DNA of 64,000 bases from JAUILA01 sp050289805 (GTDB lineage: Bacteria > Bacteroidota > Bacteroidia > Cytophagales > Cyclobacteriaceae), in NCBI GenBank assembly GCA_050289805.1, contig JBNKGL010000007.1:1-64000 (forward strand). Reading direction: 5' to 3'. Position numbers and translations under genes: made by a program. Below, piece after piece: positions 34,691 to 44,930 of the stretch. The first letter of the stretch is position 1, and the number at the start of each line of letters is the position of its first letter. Under the pieces are notes generated by a model. It did not search any database, had not been told where the DNA came from, and saw only the letters and a list, made by a program, of their open reading frames with translations.

Positions 34691-37324
34691 TTATTTAATC
34701 AAAATTCTTTTCACGATCGATTGAACGGGCGATGTTAACCGCAGATAATACATGCCCGGAGGCAGCATTGATACATCAAGTTTGAACGGGTCCTTTGATA
34801 GCATTGGAATCTCAAAATTCCTTCCGGAGCCATCAAATATTTCCCATTCTCCGAATTCCCGATTGTCAATCATAATCCAATCAGCTGCAGGAACCGGATA
34901 GACCGATACAGAACTATTGAGCAGCTCTTCATTACCTGTAACTGAAACCGGAAATAATTGACTTCCGGGCACCGCTTGCCTGGGCAGAAACTCATGTTCC
35001 CAGAGGAATTGAATTACCGCGTCGCCCCCGTCTTCGAAATATTCGATTCTCACATCATACAGCTGATCCTTTGTAAATGATCGCGACACACTATATTCAG
35101 TGGCCGCCTGGGGAACCCAGGCATCAATAAGCAACGTATTGTTGATATACAAACGTACCCCGTCGTCAGCTACAACATATAGCGTATATTGGCCTGAAAA
35201 TGGAGGCAGAAGCTGCCCGTCCCATCGTATGGTAAAATTATCCGGATTTATCGCATCATCCGGGGATCCACCACCCCAGTTGAAATCGACTTCAGCGTCT
35301 GTACGCTGTAAATCCGGACTTCCCTCAAAGCTTCTGGACTGGTTATAATAATTTCCTGTCATCCCGGTACCATTTCCGAGGGGAACCTCTACATATTGAA
35401 GTGTAATGGTTGAATCCTGTGATGGAGTATTGAAAGTACGTAATGTGCCTTCAAATCCATCCTGCCAGCCTTCAAAGACATAAAGTTTACCATCAAAATA
35501 CTGTGACCGTGTGGGGGCGATACCACGGGTAATTCCTTCTACCCCCACATAAGTGTAAGGTGTTATTACATTACGGCCGTCTGCATTAACCTGCAAACCG
35601 GATGGGGAAGTCAGCAATGTAATTTCACTGGTGCGAGGATAAACTTCTGTATACGTGGTACGGCTCAAGCCTTCTGAATCCGTCGCCTGAAGGTAAATTC
35701 TGAACCAGACATTGCTGGCAATCTCTCCAACCCTGGGAACCGTAAACGACCCTTCCGATATACCGCTTATGGGATCGAGGGCAGGATGTGTATGTTCATC
35801 ATGATGGAAATCCACCCACCAGGTAAGGGCTTCGGGATTCAAATTGCCATCTTCGGGATCAGTGGCAATTCCACTGAAGGTAATTATTTCACCGCCTCCA
35901 TACTTCAGGTCAGACTGAGGTAATTGAATCTGAGGTTCCGGGCGCTGATTGCTGGTCACGGTAAGAATAGCTGCTTCTGAAAGCACTGTGCCCTGATCAT
36001 TTTCCACCCTGCATTGAATCACTGCGCCGTTATCGGATAGCTGAAGATCAGCAAGTGTAAGTGAATTCTCATTTGAACCTACGGGAACATCATTCTTAAG
36101 CCACGTATAGGTTAATGGCTGATTCCCGGAAGCATTCACAGTGAACTGCGCACTTTCCCCAGCAGAAACTGTTACAGCTTCCGGCTGCTTCCCGATGAAG
36201 GGTTTGCCATCATCGGTAAATATTATCTGCCAGAGCGAACCATCTTCCGTTTGCGTGTTATCTTCAACAGAACCTCCCCCTTGGCCGGCCCGTTCCAGGA
36301 AATACATTCTCCCTTCTGAGGAAAATTGAAATGCCAGCGGACGGTTGATCTGGGTAGCAAAGGTTTCGATAAGTTCACCTGTGGAAGGTTCGATCACATT
36401 GATGTAACCCTCACAATAATCGGCATAGAAAAATTTTCCATGATATTTCTCCGGAAAGCGAAGTAATTCCGGGTCATAAAATGCCGCACCAACAATCGCA
36501 CATCCCTGGTCGTGACTATAGACATGCAATGGGTTTTCATAATTTGCCGGGACAAAACCTCCTGTAACATTGCCTTCAGTGATCGGCCATCCATAGTTCC
36601 TTCCCGACTTCACATCATTTACCTCCTCCCAGGTTTCCTGGCCCACATCGTTTGCGAAAATCTTTCCCTCAGCGGAGATGGCCATCGTAAATGGGTTTCG
36701 GAATCCCAGGGCATAGATTGACCGGTTTACCCCTGCTGTCGTTGTATAGAACGGATTATCCTGAGGTATCGATCCATCATCATTCAGCCGCAGAATTTTT
36801 CCCAGAAGTGTATTGAACGACTGAGCATTGTCGGCATTTGAACCATCACCAACCGCGACATAGAGTTTGCCGTCTGCGCCAAACGCCATGGCTCCGCCGT
36901 TGTGGATGGTTCCGGAGAGCTGGTTCAGTTCCAGAAGTATATCTTCACTGCCGGGCAATGCCACATCACCATTCGCGGTGAAACGGCTGAGCCGATTGTG
37001 ATTTTGTCCGGGCACTGTATAGTAGAGATAGAAATAGTTATTCTGTTCGTAATCGGGATGAAAAGCAATTCCTGAAAGTCCGCGTTCATTTGTAATATCA
37101 ACATCTACTGATATGAATGGATCCGGCAGGAGTTCCGTTCCGTCATAAATCAGGACTTGTCCGTTCTTTTGGGCGATATACAGTCTTCCATCTGGCGCAA
37201 TGGCCATGGTGGTTGGATTTAACCCTCCGGCTAATTCCTCAACCGTAAAGCCTGATGGAACCTGCTGGGCATGGAGCGGAAGGAAATTGTATATGCATAA
37301 AATGAATACAAAAAATCGGATCAT
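34691..37324 (-). CDS. Secreted sugar-dehydrogenase-like beta-propeller with Ig-like, PA14 and T9SS sorting domains
   Basis: Exported protein of 877 residues. After the signal peptide (1-19) comes a six-bladed propeller of the glucose/sorbosone dehydrogenase type (about 22-370; HPDYEQNNYFYLYYT, GRNYGWP and DVGQETWEEVND are family-like). Then an Ig-like domain (about 378-455, TYTWLKNDVPVG), a PKD-like region, a PA14 carbohydrate-binding domain (about 655-770, ADDGVRLYINNTLL) and a C-terminal T9SS type A sorting domain (VYPVPAADWIMID to RILIK). It is probably a cell-surface enzyme or binder of sugars. A hairpin ends flush with its ATG. It precedes the acetate-uptake genes by 8 bases. Confidence 0.85.
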   Translation of the reverse strand: MIRFFVFILCIYNFLPLHAQQVPSGFTVEELAGGLNPTTMAIAPDGRLYIAQKNGQVLIYDGTELLPDPFISVDVDITNERGLSGIAFHPDYEQNNYFYLYYTVPGQNHNRLSRFTANGDVALPGSEDILLELNQLSGTIHNGGAMAFGADGKLYVAVGDGSNADNAQSFNTLLGKILRLNDDGSIPQDNPFYTTTAGVNRSIYALGFRNPFTMAISAEGKIFANDVGQETWEEVNDVKSGRNYGWPITEGNVTGGFVPANYENPLHVYSHDQGCAIVGAAFYDPELLRFPEKYHGKFFYADYCEGYINVIEPSTGELIETFATQINRPLAFQFSSEGRMYFLERAGQGGGSVEDNTQTEDGSLWQIIFTDDGKPFIGKQPEAVTVSAGESAQFTVNASGNQPLTYTWLKNDVPVGSNENSLTLADLQLSDNGAVIQCRVENDQGTVLSEAAILTVTSNQRPEPQIQLPQSDLKYGGGEIITFSGIATDPEDGNLNPEALTWWVDFHHDEHTHPALDPISGISEGSFTVPRVGEIASNVWFRIYLQATDSEGLSRTTYTEVYPRTSEITLLTSPSGLQVNADGRNVITPYTYVGVEGITRGIAPTRSQYFDGKLYVFEGWQDGFEGTLRTFNTPSQDSTITLQYVEVPLGNGTGMTGNYYNQSRSFEGSPDLQRTDAEVDFNWGGGSPDDAINPDNFTIRWDGQLLPPFSGQYTLYVVADDGVRLYINNTLLIDAWVPQAATEYSVSRSFTKDQLYDVRIEYFEDGGDAVIQFLWEHEFLPRQAVPGSQLFPVSVTGNEELLNSSVSVYPVPAADWIMIDNREFGEWEIFDGSGRNFEIPMLSKDPFKLDVSMLPPGMYYLRLTSPVQSIVKRILIK

Positions 37325-37348
37325 AACCGGAAGATAAGGATTCCGGTT
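37325..37348 (-). promoter_or_regulatory. Hairpin flush with a start codon
   Basis: A perfect 8-bp inverted repeat AACCGGAA (37325-37332) and TTCCGGTT (37341-37348) with an 8-base loop ends at the base just before the ATG at 37324 on the minus strand. There is no T-run, so it is not an ordinary terminator for the gene before it; it could hold back ribosome access or stabilise the processed 5' end. Confidence 0.45.
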
Positions 37349-37381
37349 TTGAATGCCGAACCGCTGATAAAAATCGGGCGT

Positions 37382-40300
37382 CTAGTTCTTTAAAATTCGG
37401 TAACTGGAACTTTCTCCTTCGGAGTTAATAGCCTTGATAATGTATATTCCATTTGATAATCCTGAAAGGTTCAGACGAATTCGGTCCCCTTCGTTATTAA
37501 AGTAAGTTGGATAACTCCTGCCAGTTAGGTCATATACATTAATTTGTTCAATTGAGTCATCACCTGTTACGATCCATAGATTGTCAACGGTTGGATTTGG
37601 AAATGCAGCACCTATGAATTGATTCAATTCATTATTTCCCGATAACTGATTCGTAATCTCAATTGAAGTTCCAGCATATGGCTTGGCTGACAATAAAACA
37701 ATGGAGCTTTGTGTATTTGCGATCAATCTCACATAACTGGTGATGTCCTTCTCAGCCGCATCTTCCAGATATCCGGGATAGTCATATCCAAATTCCTCTT
37801 CCGTAAATCTAAAATTATAGATTTTTATTAATGTACCATCCGGATTAAATTCTGCAATATCACCGCCCGGAGCAAACAATACGAAGCCCAAATCAAATTT
37901 GGTAAAATCAGAACTGCCTACTGCAGGTTGGTATTCCTCCACCCTGTTTTCAAAAATGACACTGCCATTCCCATTATACTTTTGAATAAATGCGTCAATA
38001 TATTCATCAGGATCTAAGGAATACACAATTGAATAAACAAAAATGCCATCAAGTGATTTTCCAATACCATCTGCAAGTCTTAATATCGGTCTTTGCCATT
38101 TTACATTACCTTGGTAATCATATTTAATGAGATAATTTTCCACTTCTGACTCACCCAATCCTCCCTGAGCATAGAAACTATCCCAATATGTTTCAAAGTG
38201 CCATACAGAATAAGGCATTGATGCCAATTCCTTGCTCCAAATTTCATTTCCTTCAAAATCAAGATGATAAAGCAAATTATCAGAGGAATAATGGTCACCA
38301 ATATCTGTCACTTCCATCATTACAAGTCCATATGGAGAATCCTTTATACTCCGGACAGTATTATCCCTCTCATCACCGTAACTTCGTTCAAATTCCAAAT
38401 TTCCATCATTATCAATTCCCAAGAGCCAGATATCATTCAAGCCTCTATTAGCTGAAGTTTTTACACCAATCTGGCCTGATTCTGTAGTGACACCAAAGTA
38501 ATACCCATCTTTATGCGGGGTACCTACGATATTCCTGATTTGGTCATCAAGCTCAAATGTGCGGTCCCATAAAACTTCACCCTCATTTGAGGTCTTTATA
38601 AGTAAAATACCTGGAAAAACATCCGTTTTGTTTCGACCCTCCCCATCTTCAGTATAGCCAGCTACGAGGTTTCCTCCATCAGGACTTTTAAGTACAATCA
38701 CTTTCTTGTCTATGCCATAATAAGAAATGGGAAATCGTGCCAATGGTAAAATCCAGTCATTAGGATCCACTTCCGGATATTCAGAAGCCTCTATATACCT
38801 GGTTTCAAAGGTTTTCCAATCATCTAATAAACCAGAACCAATCATCAACCAGTTATCGGGGAATTTAACGACAAATCCACCACTCAGCGTTTGTTCAAAA
38901 TCGGTTTTCCCTTCCCATGTTTTATAGCCGTAAGGACTTACATCAATTATCCACAAATCACCGTTTGCCATGTTAGCCGTATCACGATCCTTAGAAATGC
39001 CAGATTTGGAAAAACCTGACAAAAAGAATCGACCATCATCAGATAAACCTGCATCCGCCAGTACCTCATCGCCGAGTCCGCCATAATTGCGATGCCAGTT
39101 CTTATTCCCCCAGCCATTCACACTGATGGCTGTATAATCCAGGTCACCGTAGGAATTCCGATGGGTTCCTGCCAGGATCAGGTCATTGTCACGTTCAACA
39201 ATGATGAACCGGCCATGGGCATCATTCAGATCAAGCGTTGCTGAATTACGACGCCAGCCGTATTGATTATACCTGAAGAAATCAAGTGAATCCTGATTTA
39301 ATCCGATAAAAACAATATCACCGGAAGAGATGAGTTTTATATCGGTAAGTTCCTGATTACCGGTTTCTTTCCAGGTTCGGTCCCACAGCATATTGCCATA
39401 AACGTCTGTACGTATAAGCCAGTAATCATCTTCATCCGATTGTTGAGACTTCGTTGATGACCGGGGTGAATCGGAGGTTGCACCGATTATTAATCCGCCG
39501 TCTGAATTTTCATCAATATAGCCGCCCGTTTCAGTACCGGTACCACCAAAGGTGCGATCCCAAAGCTTTTTACCGGTGTCATCGAGTGCCACAACCCAGA
39601 TGTCGGACATACCTATATGATTCTCAGTTTTATCGGCAGACTTGTTAGAGAATGAATAACCTCCGGCAACGACAGTACCGTCCTGCAATTCCCCGATGGA
39701 GACCAGAATGTCATCCTGACTGCCACCCAGGGTCCTCTCCCATTGGAGATTATTATCCTTATCATATTTAAGAATCCAGTAGTCAAGTCCTCCCTTGTTT
39801 CCTTCCGTTTTTATCGCATTCCTGGGCGACGACGAAACACCTGCAAGAATATATCCTCCATCCGTTGTTTTTGTTGTAGCCGTGATGCTGTCATAACTGT
39901 TTTTTTGTACCTGTTCCTTGAATTTAAGAACCCACAAGTCACTTTCTCCGAAAAATAAATCCTGCTTTATGCCTGTAGAGTTTATTTGTGCAGTGGATGT
40001 TCCACCGAAATAAATGGACTCATTATCAGTGGTTAAGTGCAAATTTGCATCGGGAACTGTTCCTTTAATTCCTGATTTCCATAGCAACTTAAAATTCCTG
40101 TCCAGACGTACCAACCCGAAGTCCTCACTGAGACTGTAATTTATCGTAGGGTTTAATGCGGCATAATAACCACCATCCGGGAGCCGGATGATATCTTCCA
40201 TATAATCAAACCCTTCCACATAGCGCTCATTCTTTATGGTACCGTCCGGATACAGATCATACGACATCAGCAGCGGTACAGGAATATAATTATCTTCATT

Positions 40301-43300
40301 TTCGTCCTTTGCATCAATCTGACTGAAGCACTGAATGAATCCTCGGTCATCCGGGATCATTTTAATTAAATCATCCCCATAGCCATAGCAACTATCCCAG
40401 GTTCTATGTGCGTATTCAATGGCTTTATCCCATATGATCTCACCATCATTATTTAGCCTCAATGTCCATGTTTCATGGGCTAAACAATGAAAGGATTCCG
40501 TTTTTTCTCCGCCAGGATATGAATTACTGGTTCCGCCCACATAAATAAAACCATTTTCGTCCTGCACCAGTTGCTTCAGTTTTTCCATGGCAAATCCACC
40601 AAGGGTACGTTCCCAAATTAATTCACCATTGGTATTTATTTTGATTACCCAGTAATCCGAGGTATAACCTTGACCGTTCCAGGACCGTGAATTTTCGGAC
40701 TTATCTCCTGAAGCGTCCGATTCACTTGATCCACCAATCAGATAATTGCCATCCTGTAATTCAATTACCGAGGTTAGGATATCAAAGCGATTTCCACCAA
40801 AGGTTTTCTCCCAGAGTACATTACCATCGGGGTCAATTTTAATCAGCCAGTAATCAAAGAATCCCCTTGAATTTTCGGATTTATCCCCGGATTTATCAGA
40901 CCGGCTGGATCCTCCTAATAAAATATTTCCATCTGAAGTAAGGATCGCGGTTGAAAGATTATCATTATGATTCCCCCCATATACTTTTTGCCACAATTTC
41001 TGTCCACCGGCATCTGTTTTGATCAGCCAGTAATCCTGTAACCCCTTAGGATTAATTTCCTTATTTCCGCTTATGAAGGATTTGGAATAACCGGCAAAAT
41101 ACACCGAGCCGTCCGGATGCAGTAAAGTAGTCGAAAAATAATCCAGCGATGTGCCTCCAAAAATCCATTCATCCTCCACATCAATAAAGGCTGCATCAGG
41201 TTGCAATACCGAGATATTCTCATCCGTCATTTCAACCAGCCAGATATCATTTTCACCAATGGAAGGAAGCGATTTTGCTGAGCCAATACCTGACCTGGAC
41301 GTACCACCTGCCAGAAGATGATCCGGTCCGACAGATACCAACGCCGACAGGTAATCCTGATCATTTCCGCCTATCGTGCGGTCCCATGTTTTATCCAATT
41401 GTTCGCTGAGGGATATGATCCAGAAATCATTCTTTCCGGCATTATTCTCTGATTTATCATTTCCATGATCAGAACCTGAAAAGCCTCCCAGGTAAACCTT
41501 CATACCATTGTCATCCACCCAGGTAGCCAGGTCCTGAACAATATCATCACCGGTTGTGCCAAATGTTGCCTCTTTGATGATTTCCCCTCCATTATCGAGA
41601 TGTATTACCCAATAATCAAAGCCACCGATCAGTGAACTGCTTTTCCATTCATTCGAAGGGGATTTTGAACTGGCCGCCACAAGAAAACCACCATCCGGGT
41701 GCGGTTTCACATATCCGCCAATTTCCATTTGATCGCCACCCATGGTACGCTCCCAGTTAATTACTCCTTCCGAGGTTAACGATATTACCCAAACATCACC
41801 AAGCGCATAACCGGCCCTTCCCAACCCCCTGTCTGAAGTTGATATGCCGGAAACAATCAGGTCACCGGATGGACCTTTACACATTCCGGAAACTCGTTCG
41901 TCATTGTCCCCGCCATAGGCATAATCGGCTATTAATGATCCATCTTTGGATAATTGCAATACCCAATAATCCCAGGACCCGTTTGATTTTGCTGTTTTAT
42001 CACCGTAAACACCTGAATAGGTACTTCCGGCTAATGTAATTACACCATCATTCCGACAGGAAACATAATTTTCCATATCCTCGCCCTGGCCGCCAAAAGT
42101 CCGTTCCCAACGAATTCTGCCATCGATATCCAGTCGTAAAACCCAGAAATCACTGTATCCCCTGCTCGATTGTGATTTATCCCCTGATATCCCTGAATTG
42201 GAGTAGCCTGTAACCACATATCCGTCGCCAGGAATTTCTTCCAGGTCAGTAAGAATGTCTGTTTTATCTCCGCCATATAAATATTCCCAAATGATTTCCT
42301 TATCTGCATTCAGTTTTGCCACCCAATAATCGGGACTTCCGTTGTGCCCCTCATTTGTAATACTTGATCCGGCTAAATATCCACCAGATTGTAAAGGAAT
42401 TATGGTTAGAAGTGAGTCGGATTTATTCGTGCCAAATTGCCAGTCTCTTACCATTTTTGGGCCGGGTATGGTATCAGTAACCAGCCGGAAATAGATTGAA
42501 TCTGTCTGAATAGAATTTCCTGTTTGTAAGGTAAGATAACTGCTGGTAACACAATCAGGGACCACAAAATTGAGCTCGACACTGTTCGAATTAATTACAG
42601 GATACCGGCATGGATCATCTGTGATGATGTTACGTTCATTTTGAAGATTGAAGTTTGTTCCAAAGAGACGAATGGTATCACCAGGATAGCCAGATGAAGG
42701 TTCCATTTCAAGGATTGTGGGATAGGTTGTAAAGACAACATCGGTAGAATCTGAATTTCCCGCAACGGCCACAACTACTTTTCCCTCGAGGTATAAAGAA
42801 GGAATCTTTGCCGAAATCCGGGTCAGGCTGGAGCTCAATACCTCAATTTCATAACCTGAAATGGAGACTTTGTTTAATTCAGGAGTAGGGGAAAATAAAT
42901 TTCCCTGGATTATGAGTGTATCCCCTGCCGTACCGGAAACCATATTGATTGCCGCTATATCCGGCTTGAATATTGGTGTAAGAAGTTTGCCCTGCACAGT
43001 CCAGGTATTTGATTCCTTTATCTGAATTTTCCGTACAAACGAAGTGGTATCCATCACTTCAAGGGTAACGGTAAAGAATTCATTGGAGGATGTATCCACT
43101 TCAATCGTCAGCTCATCCGTAAATTTTCTAATTGGTATACCTTCAATCAACCAGTTATAGCGATAGGTTGGCTCTGATTTTTCAATCAATTCAGCACCAA
43201 ATGAAAGTGTGCCGCGCGAATTGATCTGGAGTTCATCCGCATCCGGAACCCTTGAAATAAACGGAGATACATATTTGTAAAAATTAATGACAAAGGATTC

Positions 43301-44131
43301 CTCACAAACATCACAAAATGGATAGCTAAGGCTTTTCATAGTACAATTCAGCGCAGGCCTGAACCACCCTGACGGTCTGTAGGAAGCCCCTTCAAATAAC
43401 CCGATAACATCGCTGTACGCACTTATTTCGGGAGTTGGAATGGGAGTGGAATCTTTTATCCAGCTATTCCATTTAATGAATTCCCTACGGGTTTCACTTG
43501 TTGTATTAGGCCTCTCCCTCCCGGAGCTGCTGGTACCACCATAATCATATTCATCACCCAGTCCGCCGAGTGAATGTCCCAGTTCATGAATCGCGATCAG
43601 AGGTGCGGATGGATGCATAGTAAATGCCGCAATAGAACCGCTTGCCGCCCCACCGTAATAGGTGGAATTGACCATAACAAGGATATTGTCATATCCCGGA
43701 TAATTGATGTTCAGCACATTGTAAATGGCACTATAATTTGTAGGTAAAACAGCCCTGTGGGTGCCTCCCCGATCAAACGAGCTTCCGAAATAATTATTGA
43801 CCGCTTTTACCGGATGATTTCCGGCTGATGCCTCATCCCTGGCTGTTCCCGGGTGACTGGCTCCGGATTCCTGTGAAATAACTTTGATCAGAACAATATT
43901 CAGGAAGTTTTGATAGTCATTAAAAACCGGTGTAGATAACAGACGATCTTTTATCCGGTTCGCGTCCGTTTCCATTTTATCCAATTCGTCAGCTGTATAG
44001 CCGTCGGCGAGAATTACAATATCAATCCTTTCATCAGCGGGACCCGATTCATGGATTGGCACGACATCGAAATTCTGTGAGAATAATATGAAAGGAAACA
44101 GTACGTATAGCGCAAGTAATAGCTTTCTCAT
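37382..44131 (-). CDS. Giant secreted M64 metallopeptidase with TIG domains, a long repeat array and T9SS sorting domain
   Basis: A 2249-residue exported protein. The signal peptide (1-19) is followed by an IgA-peptidase M64 domain with zinc motif HELGHSLGG (His182, Glu183, His186) and the downstream DEYDYGG (from Asp193). Two IPT/TIG-like beta domains follow (about 395-555). From about 560 to 2120 there are more than twenty repeats of about 60 residues with the pattern SGDKSENSRGFFDYWLIK then GNVLWEKTFGG, probably propeller blades. The last 80 residues (FPNPTVDNLWIV to YRILKN) are a T9SS type A sorting domain. The start overlaps the stop of the upstream lipoprotein (ATGA). Expected at the cell surface or released. 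Confidence 0.88.
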   Translation of the reverse strand: MRKLLLALYVLFPFILFSQNFDVVPIHESGPADERIDIVILADGYTADELDKMETDANRIKDRLLSTPVFNDYQNFLNIVLIKVISQESGASHPGTARDEASAGNHPVKAVNNYFGSSFDRGGTHRAVLPTNYSAIYNVLNINYPGYDNILVMVNSTYYGGAASGSIAAFTMHPSAPLIAIHELGHSLGGLGDEYDYGGTSSSGRERPNTTSETRREFIKWNSWIKDSTPIPTPEISAYSDVIGLFEGASYRPSGWFRPALNCTMKSLSYPFCDVCEESFVINFYKYVSPFISRVPDADELQINSRGTLSFGAELIEKSEPTYRYNWLIEGIPIRKFTDELTIEVDTSSNEFFTVTLEVMDTTSFVRKIQIKESNTWTVQGKLLTPIFKPDIAAINMVSGTAGDTLIIQGNLFSPTPELNKVSISGYEIEVLSSSLTRISAKIPSLYLEGKVVVAVAGNSDSTDVVFTTYPTILEMEPSSGYPGDTIRLFGTNFNLQNERNIITDDPCRYPVINSNSVELNFVVPDCVTSSYLTLQTGNSIQTDSIYFRLVTDTIPGPKMVRDWQFGTNKSDSLLTIIPLQSGGYLAGSSITNEGHNGSPDYWVAKLNADKEIIWEYLYGGDKTDILTDLEEIPGDGYVVTGYSNSGISGDKSQSSRGYSDFWVLRLDIDGRIRWERTFGGQGEDMENYVSCRNDGVITLAGSTYSGVYGDKTAKSNGSWDYWVLQLSKDGSLIADYAYGGDNDERVSGMCKGPSGDLIVSGISTSDRGLGRAGYALGDVWVISLTSEGVINWERTMGGDQMEIGGYVKPHPDGGFLVAASSKSPSNEWKSSSLIGGFDYWVIHLDNGGEIIKEATFGTTGDDIVQDLATWVDDNGMKVYLGGFSGSDHGNDKSENNAGKNDFWIISLSEQLDKTWDRTIGGNDQDYLSALVSVGPDHLLAGGTSRSGIGSAKSLPSIGENDIWLVEMTDENISVLQPDAAFIDVEDEWIFGGTSLDYFSTTLLHPDGSVYFAGYSKSFISGNKEINPKGLQDYWLIKTDAGGQKLWQKVYGGNHNDNLSTAILTSDGNILLGGSSRSDKSGDKSENSRGFFDYWLIKIDPDGNVLWEKTFGGNRFDILTSVIELQDGNYLIGGSSESDASGDKSENSRSWNGQGYTSDYWVIKINTNGELIWERTLGGFAMEKLKQLVQDENGFIYVGGTSNSYPGGEKTESFHCLAHETWTLRLNNDGEIIWDKAIEYAHRTWDSCYGYGDDLIKMIPDDRGFIQCFSQIDAKDENEDNYIPVPLLMSYDLYPDGTIKNERYVEGFDYMEDIIRLPDGGYYAALNPTINYSLSEDFGLVRLDRNFKLLWKSGIKGTVPDANLHLTTDNESIYFGGTSTAQINSTGIKQDLFFGESDLWVLKFKEQVQKNSYDSITATTKTTDGGYILAGVSSSPRNAIKTEGNKGGLDYWILKYDKDNNLQWERTLGGSQDDILVSIGELQDGTVVAGGYSFSNKSADKTENHIGMSDIWVVALDDTGKKLWDRTFGGTGTETGGYIDENSDGGLIIGATSDSPRSSTKSQQSDEDDYWLIRTDVYGNMLWDRTWKETGNQELTDIKLISSGDIVFIGLNQDSLDFFRYNQYGWRRNSATLDLNDAHGRFIIVERDNDLILAGTHRNSYGDLDYTAISVNGWGNKNWHRNYGGLGDEVLADAGLSDDGRFFLSGFSKSGISKDRDTANMANGDLWIIDVSPYGYKTWEGKTDFEQTLSGGFVVKFPDNWLMIGSGLLDDWKTFETRYIEASEYPEVDPNDWILPLARFPISYYGIDKKVIVLKSPDGGNLVAGYTEDGEGRNKTDVFPGILLIKTSNEGEVLWDRTFELDDQIRNIVGTPHKDGYYFGVTTESGQIGVKTSANRGLNDIWLLGIDNDGNLEFERSYGDERDNTVRSIKDSPYGLVMMEVTDIGDHYSSDNLLYHLDFEGNEIWSKELASMPYSVWHFETYWDSFYAQGGLGESEVENYLIKYDYQGNVKWQRPILRLADGIGKSLDGIFVYSIVYSLDPDEYIDAFIQKYNGNGSVIFENRVEEYQPAVGSSDFTKFDLGFVLFAPGGDIAEFNPDGTLIKIYNFRFTEEEFGYDYPGYLEDAAEKDITSYVRLIANTQSSIVLLSAKPYAGTSIEITNQLSGNNELNQFIGAAFPNPTVDNLWIVTGDDSIEQINVYDLTGRSYPTYFNNEGDRIRLNLSGLSNGIYIIKAINSEGESSSYRILKN

Positions 44132-44664
44132 GACCGTGTGATTTGGGTCGCGAAAATAAGTGCCAGTTCCCCACCGGAACTTTGGCGGTATAATTTTATT
44201 ATCTGGATTTCCGGATCAAAATTGATCCGGACAAAAAAGTCAACCCGTTTCTCTTCGATGATGACCCCCTCAACTTCACCGGCCTGGGTGAAAATCTCGA
44301 CCTCCTGTCGTGTTGGATCTTTGACCAAAACATTTTTTACAATGTTGCCTGAATAATTCAAAAAATCGATTTGGATATCTCCCGGGCTCAATTTCTGAAT
44401 TTCACTCCTTTCAATGATATGCCCTTCAGAAAACTCCTTCATTGTGATATAAACAGAATCTTTTTCTGCTCTTTCTACCAGCGTGAATCCAAGAAATAAA
44501 ATCGATTGCGTCGTTTCCGGGGATGATTCATAAACTGAATAGGTAGATACGTTATCAGATGGCTGTGCGGGAGGTTTAGTCGCGCAGCTTATCATTATGC
44601 TACCGAGACATACCACCAGGAAGATGGATTTATTAATCTTATTGTAGCATCCAATGGCATCCAT
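44128..44664 (-). CDS. Small lipoprotein encoded with the M64 protein, unknown function
   Basis: A 178-residue lipoprotein (lipobox MISC near residue 27) with a beta-rich body of about 140 residues (SILFLGFTLVERAEKDSVYITMK and similar strands). No catalytic motif was recognised. ATG at 44664 is preferred to the GTG one codon earlier. It overlaps the start of the 2249-residue protein by four bases, so the two are coupled and the lipoprotein may help that protein's export or anchoring, which is a guess from context. Confidence 0.7.
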   Translation of the reverse strand: MDAIGCYNKINKSIFLVVCLGSIMISCATKPPAQPSDNVSTYSVYESSPETTQSILFLGFTLVERAEKDSVYITMKEFSEGHIIERSEIQKLSPGDIQIDFLNYSGNIVKNVLVKDPTRQEVEIFTQAGEVEGVIIEEKRVDFFVRINFDPEIQIIKLYRQSSGGELALIFATQITRS

Positions 44665-44813
44665 CACTCAGGAATTAATGATCTGTACCCTCAAAAAATT
44701 ATCGGAAATTCAGCATTACCAAAGAAAGGATCTCTCTACAGACACTATATAAATATACAAATATTCGTGATCAAGCTCAATACCTATAAAGCGGTATTTT
44801 ACAGGATTTTACA

Positions 44814-44844
44814 TAAAAAAACAGAGCCGCAGAAGCGGCCCTGT
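44814..44844 (-). terminator. Terminator after the ZIP transporter gene
   Basis: On the minus strand ACAGGGCCGC pairs with GCGGCTCTGT with one mismatch around TTCT, followed by TTTTTTT (44814-44820). Confidence 0.9.
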
Positions 44845-44930
44845 CATTCATGAACTATTGACACCTTATTGTCGATGGATGCAAGATAAAGAGAGATTCC
44901 TTCTTAGACCATACCTATTTTTGGGTATTT

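Noticed and set aside
37382..44131. Possible frameshifted or chimeric gene because of its size
   Set aside because: One uninterrupted frame runs from signal peptide to sorting domain with regular protein repeats throughout.
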